From the NCBI GenBank assembly GCA_913047525.1, contig CAJWUS010000085.1:1-5591 (forward strand): a DNA stretch of 5,591 nucleotides, in the 5' to 3' direction. Position 1 is the stretch's first letter, and the number at the start of each line of letters is the position of its first letter. This document shows, one piece after another, positions 1 to 5,591 of the stretch. Source of the stretch: an uncultured Flavobacteriales bacterium (lineage in GTDB: Bacteria > Bacteroidota > Bacteroidia > Flavobacteriales > BACL11). The position numbers and the translations under genes were made by a program. The notes below the pieces were generated by a model that was given only the letters and a program-made list of their open reading frames with translations, ran no database searches and was not told the DNA's origin.

Positions 1-2740
1 ACTCACAGGTCGGACCTCCTTCTTGCTCTGGCAAAGCAGGTTTATCAAATCCAGCGCCTCTTCTATTATCATCTGGGCAAAACTGACATTTTGTAAATTC
101 TTTTATGGTTTGGGCTTTGAAATATTGCTTATCTGCATATTTGCCATTTTGCAAATACATTTGCATCATAATAGACAAATCGTTGGCATTAGAGAAAAGT
201 CCTGCATGTCCACCAACACCCCCTAGCATTGCAGCCCCCATATCATGCACATCTCCAATAAGTAACTGATCTCTGAAATAATCATCCTTTTCAGTAGGTA
301 CAATTCTGCCTTTCTCCAATCTTGATTTTGGAAGAAAACCCATAGTGGATAAACCCAAACTTTGATAAAAATTTTCTTTAACTAATTTATCAAGTGATTG
401 ATTGTAGTGTTTTTCAATTATGTCTTTGAAAAGATAATAACCTAAATCGGAATACTGATACTCTTTTTCTTCTAGTAAGTCAGATTCCAACACTTGCTTT
501 AAAATACTATCAGGATAGCTGTGATGCAAATACAAATCTTTCGCAACTTTTATGGGGTATTTCTCAGAATAGCTATTATGGTAAAGCGTATCTCGCAAAG
601 TTGTATCTTCTTCTATTGTTTCTCTGTAAAAAGGAATCCAGGATTGCAAACCAGACTGATGTGCCAATACTTCCTTTACTCTTAAATGCCCTTTATTGGT
701 GGTGTAAAGCGATTTGTCTAATTTTCCCATTTTATAATCTAAAGAAAAATCTCCTTCTTCACCCATTTGCATTAGCATGGGGATGGTTGCAGCAATTTTT
801 GTGATAGATGCTAAATCGTAAATGTCTGTATTTTTTACTTGTCTTTTCTTACTATAAGTATGATATCCGTAAGATTTATGAAAAAATACTTTACCTTCCT
901 TGGCAATAAGAATTTGACAGCCAGGAGTTGCTTTCTGATTAATGGCATTCTCTGCCAAACTATCTATTTTGTAAAGCAAAAATTCATTTACCCCAACCTC
1001 TTTTGGAATAGTATATTTAATGCGAAATGCTTTTGTACTTAGACCGGATTTATTTTTAAAATGAAGAGTAGAGACTGGTAATCTCCCATTCATTACTATG
1101 CCACCAAAAATAGCTTGGGCAGTAAGCTCTTGGGTTATTTTACTATTTTGATAAGCCATTATAAAACCATCAAAACTGTTTGTAAAAAGGAAATGATTGA
1201 TGGTGTAAGGGTTTGCAAAAACCGATACAACTACTTTGGATTGAATAGCAAGTGTTTGCAAAAATAAATCGGTATTTCTTGCAATCTTATGTGTCTTCCA
1301 AGGGCTTTCGTTAGATTGGTGAATACTTGCAACTACCAGATTAAATCCAACTAATTTATCCAAGAGTTCTCTTTGCATTTCTGAGCTAGGGCTTTCATCA
1401 ATGGAAAAATGAGTAATATGAGCATAATTAGATAGCATATTGGTAAAATGTTCTGAATTTCCTCCAATCGTAATAGCTGCTATCTTTAAAGTATCTAAGC
1501 GCTGAAATGGAATGAGGTTTTCATAATTCTGTAAAAGTGTGAGCGAATTTTCTACTAATTTTCTATTTACCAATTCAGCATCAGAATTATTAATTCTAGA
1601 AGTTATATTCTTAATGTTGATTGGCAGAATACTATCAAGTCCCATCCATTTTTTTGCCATAAGAATCTTTTTGCATCTAGCATCAATCTCCTCTTGCGTG
1701 ATTTTTCCGTCCAAAATCGCCTTCTGAATTTTTTCTATTGCTACTGGCACATCTTCCGACATGAGTAAAATATCATTTCCGGCAAGTAGAGCTTTTACAT
1801 CTAATTCTCCTGCCTGAAAAAATTTACTTACACCTTTCATATTAAGTGCATCTGTAAAAACCAAGCCCTGAAAACCTAGCTCTTTCTTCAAGAGGTTTGT
1901 TACTACTTTTTTAGATAAGGAAGATGCAAGGTTCTTTGTTGCATCAATGACTGGAATCCTGAGATGTGCTACCATAATACTTCCTAGACCTTTAGTAATC
2001 AAATGCCTAAAAGGGGCTATTTCAGTTGTATTTAATCGATATCTGCTATGCCGAATTACCGGAAGAGTTTCATGTGAATCTGAATCGGTATCCCCATGAC
2101 CAGGGAAATGCTTGGCACAAGCTAAGATACCATTGTCTTGCATTCCTTGCATATAAGCGGCAGAAAATTTTGATACCTTTTTGGGTGATTCACCAAAAGA
2201 GCGGTTCCCAATTATAGGGTTTTTTGGATTACTATTAATATCCGCAACTGGTGCAAAATTGATATTCACTCCAAGTAATTTACACTGTTTTGCGATTTGC
2301 TCTCCCATTTTATAAATCAAATCATCATCCTGGATAGCGCCCAAACTCATTTGCCAAGGAAATCGCATTACAGAATCTAAACGCATAGAAAGCCCCCACT
2401 CGGCATCCAATGCAATCATAAGTGGCGTTTCGGAAAGAGATTGAAAATCATTTGTAAGCTTTGCTTGTTTTTCTGGGCTTCCTTGTAAAAACATCAAACC
2501 GCCAATTTTGTAATCTTTTATAAGTGCGGAAATTTCCTCTTTATCAAGAGTAGCTTTGTTAGAATATGCCGCCACCATAAAAAGCTGTGCAATGCGATCT
2601 TGCTCTGATAAATTTGCTAAAATGCTATCTGCCCAATGTGTGTTTTCAGAATGAAAAACTGGCTCCCAAAGCTCTTGTGGAAAAGCAGTCTGCACAAAAA
2701 TTACAAAGAAAATAAATGCTATTAAAATTTTATTTATCAC
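1..2740 (-). CDS. Secreted NagZ-like GH3 beta-N-acetylglucosaminidase fused to a serine beta-lactamase-like domain (C-terminus cut by window edge)
   Basis: Reading from a GTG at 2740 gives 913 residues without a stop. No in-frame ATG, GTG or TTG lies between this GTG and the upstream stop, and the GTG is followed directly by a signal peptide. Residues about 40-365 form the GH3 catalytic domain: D112 lies in LDAEWGLSMR, R180 in GNRSFGESP, then comes KHFPGHGDTDSDSH (210-223) with the NagZ-type Asp-His acid/base pair D221/H223, and the nucleophile D297 in FTDALNMKG. Residues about 385-555 look like the GH3 C-terminal domain. From about 575 a beta-lactamase/S12-type domain follows with SxxK (S645-K648), YSD (763-765) and HAG (845-847). 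From the family, the GH3 part should release GlcNAc from peptidoglycan fragments; the second domain may be an amidase, esterase or peptidase, as its substrate cannot be read from sequence. There is no lipobox, so I infer a soluble periplasmic protein. Homologues as I recall them are nearly 1000 residues, so roughly 60-80 residues are missing. Confidence 0.93.
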   Translation of the reverse strand, partial: MINKILIAFIFFVIFVQTAFPQELWEPVFHSENTHWADSILANLSEQDRIAQLFMVAAYSNKATLDKEEISALIKDYKIGGLMFLQGSPEKQAKLTNDFQSLSETPLMIALDAEWGLSMRLDSVMRFPWQMSLGAIQDDDLIYKMGEQIAKQCKLLGVNINFAPVADINSNPKNPIIGNRSFGESPKKVSKFSAAYMQGMQDNGILACAKHFPGHGDTDSDSHETLPVIRHSRYRLNTTEIAPFRHLITKGLGSIMVAHLRIPVIDATKNLASSLSKKVVTNLLKKELGFQGLVFTDALNMKGVSKFFQAGELDVKALLAGNDILLMSEDVPVAIEKIQKAILDGKITQEEIDARCKKILMAKKWMGLDSILPINIKNITSRINNSDAELVNRKLVENSLTLLQNYENLIPFQRLDTLKIAAITIGGNSEHFTNMLSNYAHITHFSIDESPSSEMQRELLDKLVGFNLVVASIHQSNESPWKTHKIARNTDLFLQTLAIQSKVVVSVFANPYTINHFLFTNSFDGFIMAYQNSKITQELTAQAIFGGIVMNGRLPVSTLHFKNKSGLSTKAFRIKYTIPKEVGVNEFLLYKIDSLAENAINQKATPGCQILIAKEGKVFFHKSYGYHTYSKKRQVKNTDIYDLASITKIAATIPMLMQMGEEGDFSLDYKMGKLDKSLYTTNKGHLRVKEVLAHQSGLQSWIPFYRETIEEDTTLRDTLYHNSYSEKYPIKVAKDLYLHHSYPDSILKQVLESDLLEEKEYQYSDLGYYLFKDIIEKHYNQSLDKLVKENFYQSLGLSTMGFLPKSRLEKGRIVPTEKDDYFRDQLLIGDVHDMGAAMLGGVGGHAGLFSNANDLSIMMQMYLQNGKYADKQYFKAQTIKEFTKCQFCPDDNRRGAGFDKPALPEQEGGPTCE
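2687..2740 (-). other. Sec signal peptide of the GH3/beta-lactamase protein
   Basis: The first residues have a lysine at position 4, then an uncharged hydrophobic core at about 5-16 (ILIAFIFFVIFV), then QTAFPQ before the mature, polar sequence begins. Cleavage after A18 (V-Q-T-A) is the likeliest site. No cysteine follows, so a lipoprotein is unlikely. This supports the GTG at 2740 as the true start and places both catalytic domains outside the cytoplasm, unlike the cytosolic NagZ of E. coli. Confidence 0.8.
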
Positions 2741-2811
2741 AGATTGTAAAAGTAAAAATTTATGTTTTTTAATAGAAGTTAGATTTTGTCAATTATGAAC
2801 AATTATAAAAG

Positions 2812-2834
2812 TCATTTTCTATTCGATAAAATGA
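2812..2834. repeat. 7-bp inverted repeat in the divergent intergenic region
   Basis: TCATTTT (2812-2818) is matched by its exact reverse complement AAAATGA (2828-2834) across a 9-base loop. It ends 9 bases before the candidate -7 element of the plus-strand operon, roughly where a -33 element or an operator would lie. In DNA this AT-rich a 7-bp dyad can arise by chance, and no regulator gene is nearby to link it to. It is too weak and A/T-rich for a terminator. Confidence 0.3.
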
Positions 2835-2843
2835 ATATTTACT

Positions 2844-2851
2844 TAATTTTG
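2844..2851 (+). promoter_or_regulatory. Candidate Bacteroidota -7 promoter element for the small gene-mutL-rhomboid operon
   Basis: TAATTTTG matches the Bacteroidota -7 consensus TAnnTTTG exactly. It lies in the 115-base intergenic region (2741-2855) between divergent genes, where a promoter is needed. No exact TTTG -33 element lies about 20 bases upstream, so the match is partial. The element ends only four bases before the ATG at 2856, so initiation would fall at or next to the start codon and give a nearly leaderless mRNA. On the minus strand I find only imperfect matches (for example TACTTTTA at 2754-2747) upstream of the GTG at 2740, so I do not call a promoter there. Confidence 0.35.
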
Positions 2852-2855
2852 TGAA

Positions 2856-3095
2856 ATGCAAGCGCCAAGAATCCCTTCCTTTTTTAAAATACCTAAATCA
2901 AAATTATTTGACTATAAACCAAGGTATTACGATCAAAGGAAAGAAGCATTGGAACAACTCAAAAAAGATGGAAAAAGAACAAAAGGTCTGTTTTTTGACA
3001 GAAAAAAACAAAAAAGTGCAACAGGAAACAGATCAAAAAGAATAATTTTTATCATTATTACCTTACTTTTGTTAACCTATTTAATTTTATCATAA
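2856..3095 (+). CDS. Small basic protein with C-terminal membrane anchor, first gene of the mutL operon
   Basis: This 79-residue protein starts at the only ATG in its frame. The N-terminal two thirds are strongly basic, with the motif KLFDYKPRYYDQRKE (16-30) and many Lys/Arg up to about residue 62. Residues 63-79 (IIFIIITLLLLTYLILS) form one hydrophobic helix ending at the C-terminus, so it should be a tail-anchored or single-pass membrane protein with the basic part in the cytoplasm (positive-inside rule). No enzymatic motif is visible. I recall similar short proteins with an F-D-Y-K-P-R-[FY]-Y motif upstream of mutL in Bacteroidota, sometimes annotated as riboflavin synthase subunit beta, apparently carried over from a neighbouring ribH; nothing here resembles RibH. 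It ends 10 bases before mutL, so co-transcription is likely. The function is unknown. Confidence 0.8.
   Translation: MQAPRIPSFFKIPKSKLFDYKPRYYDQRKEALEQLKKDGKRTKGLFFDRKKQKSATGNRSKRIIFIIITLLLLTYLILS
3064..3071 (+). promoter_or_regulatory. Possible internal -7 element ahead of mutL
   Basis: TACTTTTG is an exact match to TAnnTTTG. It lies inside the membrane-anchor codons of the small gene, 34 bases before the mutL TTG, and would give a leader of about 30 bases. There is no TTTG at the proper distance upstream. An AT-rich gene yields such matches by chance, so this is only a candidate for mutL-specific transcription. Confidence 0.15.
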
Positions 3096-3105
3096 AAAAT
3101 ACACA

Positions 3106-4857
3106 TTGGATATTATTCAATTACTTCCTGAACATGTGGCAAACCAAATTGCAGCCGGAGAGGTTATTAGGCGCCCCGCTTCCGCTGTAAAAGAAATGTT
3201 GGAAAATGCGCTTGATTCTGGCGGAACAAATATCAAACTTTATATAAAAGATTCTGGAAAAACACTTTTGCAAGTGGTGGATAATGGATGCGGAATGAGT
3301 GAAGCAGATGCTCGGATGAGTTTCGAAAGACATGCTACCTCCAAAATAAATAATGCAGATGATTTGTTTGCCATCAAAACCATGGGTTTCAGAGGAGAAG
3401 CAATGGCATCTATGGCGGCAATAGCACATGTGGAAATGAAAAGCAAGCTTACTGAAAAAGAGTTAGGAACACATATTATTATTGAAGGAGGCCAAGTGAA
3501 AAAACAGGAAGGTTGTTCCTGTGCAAACGGCACTTCAATATCTATCAAAAATTTATTTTACAATGTACCAGCTCGCAGAAATTTCCTAAAGTCAGACAAA
3601 GTGGAAACAAGGCATATAATGGAACAGTTCAGCCGAATTGCCTTGGCAAATCCTGATATTAATATGAGCTTGCATTTAGATGATGTGGAATATTTTCATT
3701 TAGAAGAATCAAACAAAAGACAAAGAATTGTAAGTGTTACTGGTGCAAAAAGCAATCAAAAATTAGTGCCTATTAAGGAACAAACTACCCTAGTAAACAT
3801 TAGCGGATTTATTGGAAAACCTGAGTTTTGTAAACGAACGCGTGGTGAACAATATTTCTTTGTAAATAACCGATTTATCAAAAGCCCCTACTTGCATCAT
3901 GCTGTTAAAAAAGCTTATGACGGCTTGATTCCAGACAATTATTTCCCCTCTTACTTTTTGTATTTAGATATTGATCCAAAGTTAATTGACATCAATATTC
4001 ATCCTACAAAAACAGAGATAAAATTTGAAGATGAGAGGTCAATTTACGCTATTATTCGTTCAGCTGTAAAACATTCCTTAGGAAAATATAATGTAGCACC
4101 AACTATCGATTTTAATCAGGAAACTTCATTCGATATTCCTGTTATGGAGAAAGGGAAAGCCTATACTCAGCCAAAAGTAAAAGTAGATACTAATTTCAAT
4201 CCTTTTGAAAAAGAAAAGCCTACTGAAATATTTTTGTGGGAAGATATTGTTGAAAAAGCGAATATTCAGCAGGAAATTGAAGTAGATTGGACTCAGGAAG
4301 TTCAAGAAAAACAACTGCTGCAAATTAAAAATCAATTTATTTTACTAGAAGGGAAAGGAGAGCTGCTTATTATTCATCAGCAAAGAGCACACGAAAGAGT
4401 TCTTTTTGAATACTATCAAGATTTACTGGAAAACAAAAAAGTAGAATCCCAACAATTAGCTTTTCCATTTAATATTACATTCTCTAATTCTGATTATTTA
4501 TTAATAACACAGATTGAAGAGTCTTTGCATAATTTAGGGTTTAGCTTTAAATTAAAAGATAATAGTATAGAAATAAATGGAATTCCTCCTGAGTGTACAA
4601 AGGAAAATCTAGAAGCTATCTTTGAAGAAATTTTGGAGCAAGAAAAAAATGATGATAAATTAGAAATTGCAGTAAAAGAAAAAATAGCAAAAGTATTAGC
4701 TAAAAATATAGCAATTAAAAAAGGGATGAAAATAGAGCAAAAAGAAATGAAAGTACTTGTAAGTAATTTGTTTGCTTGCAATTTACCAAGTATTTGCCCA
4801 AGTGGTAACCCAACAATTATTAATTTGGCTTTAAACGACATTACAAAACATTTCTAG
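3106..4857 (+). CDS. mutL: DNA mismatch repair protein MutL
   Basis: This 583-residue protein couples mismatch recognition by MutS to downstream excision. The N-terminal GHKL ATPase is complete: E30 and N34 in KEMLENALDSG, DNGCG (59-63), TMGFRGEA (92-99), NLFYNVPARR (149-158) and the K302 loop in HPTKTEIKFEDE (299-310). A charged linker spans about 330-395, and the dimerisation domain runs from about 400 to 583. QQLAFP (449-454) sits where the sliding-clamp motif of B. subtilis MutL (QEMIVP) lies. The endonuclease region is altered: DQHA(X2)E(X4)E reads HQQRAHERVLFE (424-435), and the later CPHGRP-type motif reads CPSGNP (564-569). The start is TTG; no ATG or GTG lies between it and the upstream in-frame stop (3082-3084), and translation gives the family N-terminus (DIIQLLPEHVANQIAAGEVI). 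There is no Shine-Dalgarno sequence. The stop is one base before the rhomboid ATG. The length is slightly short for the phylum because of the short linker. Confidence 0.97.
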   Translation: MDIIQLLPEHVANQIAAGEVIRRPASAVKEMLENALDSGGTNIKLYIKDSGKTLLQVVDNGCGMSEADARMSFERHATSKINNADDLFAIKTMGFRGEAMASMAAIAHVEMKSKLTEKELGTHIIIEGGQVKKQEGCSCANGTSISIKNLFYNVPARRNFLKSDKVETRHIMEQFSRIALANPDINMSLHLDDVEYFHLEESNKRQRIVSVTGAKSNQKLVPIKEQTTLVNISGFIGKPEFCKRTRGEQYFFVNNRFIKSPYLHHAVKKAYDGLIPDNYFPSYFLYLDIDPKLIDINIHPTKTEIKFEDERSIYAIIRSAVKHSLGKYNVAPTIDFNQETSFDIPVMEKGKAYTQPKVKVDTNFNPFEKEKPTEIFLWEDIVEKANIQQEIEVDWTQEVQEKQLLQIKNQFILLEGKGELLIIHQQRAHERVLFEYYQDLLENKKVESQQLAFPFNITFSNSDYLLITQIEESLHNLGFSFKLKDNSIEINGIPPECTKENLEAIFEEILEQEKNDDKLEIAVKEKIAKVLAKNIAIKKGMKIEQKEMKVLVSNLFACNLPSICPSGNPTIINLALNDITKHF

Positions 4858-4858
4858 C

Positions 4859-5591
4859 ATGGATTATCGACCAGGAAATTTTAAGCATTTACCAGAAGTA
4901 GTGAAAAACTTACTCATTATAAATGGATTGTTTTTTTTAGCAACCATCACATTGGATGGTATGGGATTTGATATGTACCAATTTTTCGGGCTTCATCAGT
5001 TTCAGTCTAACGATTTTAAACCCCATCAATTGGTTACCCATTTATTTATGCATGGAAGTTTCACCCATCTCTTCTTTAATATGTTTGCCCTTTGGATGTT
5101 TGGAAAAGTTCTAGAAAATGTATGGGGAGGAAAGAGGTTTTTAGTCTATTACATGATAACAGGATTAGGTGCAGCATCACTTCATTTAGGCGTAAGTCAA
5201 TATGAGATTTTGAGTTTGCAAGCACAAATTAGCAGCAATGATTTAAATACAATCCTTAATGAAGGTAGTAATATCTTAGCTAGCGGACAAAATTACACAA
5301 ACCCAATTATGGGTAAACTGAATCTGTTAATACACACCCCAACAGTTGGGGCTTCTGGGGCGGTTTTTGGCGTGTTATTGGCTTTCGGCATGCTTTTTCC
5401 AAATGCACTTTTATACATCTATTTAGCGATTCCTATCAAGGCAAAATATTTTGTAATCCTTTATGGACTTTTAGAATTGTATGCTGGAATTAGCAATAAT
5501 CCGGCCGATAATGTAGCACACTTTGCACACTTAGGTGGTATGATATTTGGCTTTTTTCTAATAAAATATTGGCGTAAAAATTCAAATACCT
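4859..5591 (+). CDS. Rhomboid family intramembrane serine protease (3' end cut by window edge)
   Basis: 244 residues are visible with no stop before the right edge. Rhomboids cut transmembrane helices of substrate proteins within the membrane. The signature parts are present: HGSFTHLFFN (65-74), in which H70 and N74 match the oxyanion pair H150/N154 of E. coli GlpG; GASG (164-167) with the catalytic serine S166; and AHFAHLGG (220-227), in which H224 matches GlpG H254. About six hydrophobic helices can be traced (near 17-33, 57-81, 94-111, 163-181, 183-205 and 222-236). A hydrophilic stretch of about 45 residues (113-158) lies before the catalytic-serine helix. The basic tail YWRKNSN after the last helix suggests only a few residues are missing. 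The ATG is one base after the mutL stop, so translation is probably coupled to mutL. Substrates cannot be predicted. Confidence 0.93.
   Translation, partial: MDYRPGNFKHLPEVVKNLLIINGLFFLATITLDGMGFDMYQFFGLHQFQSNDFKPHQLVTHLFMHGSFTHLFFNMFALWMFGKVLENVWGGKRFLVYYMITGLGAASLHLGVSQYEILSLQAQISSNDLNTILNEGSNILASGQNYTNPIMGKLNLLIHTPTVGASGAVFGVLLAFGMLFPNALLYIYLAIPIKAKYFVILYGLLELYAGISNNPADNVAHFAHLGGMIFGFFLIKYWRKNSNT

Noticed and set aside
23..1727. Several plus-strand open frames of 62-67 codons (23-226, 601-804, 839-1042, 1539-1727)
   Set aside because: They lie antisense to the continuous GH3/beta-lactamase gene, have no recognisable motif and no upstream signals, and are expected by chance.
2026..2217. 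Plus-strand open frame of 63 codons over the GH3 active-site region
   Set aside because: It is antisense to the KHFPGHGDT motif region and has no features of its own.
2787..2792. TTGACA on the minus strand, resembling an E. coli -35 box upstream of the GTG at 2740
   Set aside because: No acceptable -10 box follows at 16-18 bases, and the primary sigma factor of Bacteroidota does not use this consensus.
2851..3045. GTG-started frame overlapping the small membrane protein gene
   Set aside because: It is a shifted frame over the same DNA, with no membrane anchor or family-like motif, while the ATG frame at 2856 has both.
3096..3105. Possible transcription terminator between the small gene and mutL
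   Set aside because: The gap is only 10 A-rich bases with no dyad, so read-through is more likely.
3121..3548. Two minus-strand open frames of 102 codons inside mutL
   Set aside because: They are shadows of the highly conserved MutL ATPase coding sequence. Their Cys/Ser/His-rich composition is typical of antisense translation.
4494..4841. Minus-strand open frame of 115 codons opposite the MutL C-terminal domain
   Set aside because: Its hydrophobic, Ser/Phe-rich product reflects the reverse complement of Lys/Glu-rich MutL codons; no promoter or ribosome signal supports it.

Overview
The window looks like chromosomal DNA of a member of the Bacteroidota. The grounds are the AT-rich composition, the lack of Shine-Dalgarno sequences before the genes, a match to the Bacteroidota -7 promoter element (TAnnTTTG), a secreted GH3/beta-lactamase fusion protein of a type common in that phylum, and the order small membrane protein - mutL - rhomboid, which I recall from Bacteroidota genomes. 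The sequence alone does not allow a genus call.

Layout. Positions 1-2740 (minus strand) hold one long secreted protein whose C-terminus runs off the left edge. It has a signal peptide, a NagZ-like glycoside hydrolase family 3 beta-N-acetylglucosaminidase with its C-terminal domain, and a serine beta-lactamase-like (S12-type) domain. Positions 2741-2855 are a divergent, AT-rich intergenic region with a candidate promoter and a short inverted repeat. On the plus strand follow a 79-residue basic protein with a C-terminal membrane anchor (2856-3095), the mismatch-repair protein MutL (3106-4857, TTG start) and a rhomboid intramembrane serine protease (4859 to the right edge, 3' incomplete). These three are separated by only 10 and 1 bases and are probably one operon.

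How they work together. The minus-strand protein most likely trims peptidoglycan fragments in the periplasm. Its two catalytic halves resemble the separate NagZ and AmiE enzymes of Bacillus subtilis muropeptide rescue, so it may take GlcNAc and then the peptide off MurNAc. The plus-strand genes have no obvious shared biochemical pathway: MutL is a cytoplasmic DNA-repair ATPase, while its two neighbours are membrane proteins.

I see no mobile element, CRISPR array, tRNA, rRNA or clear terminator. The points most worth a second look are the NagZ/AmiE-like fusion, substitutions in the MutL endonuclease site, and the small membrane protein leading the mutL operon. All key catalytic motifs of the GH3, beta-lactamase, MutL ATPase and rhomboid domains are present, and I found no frameshift or internal stop.
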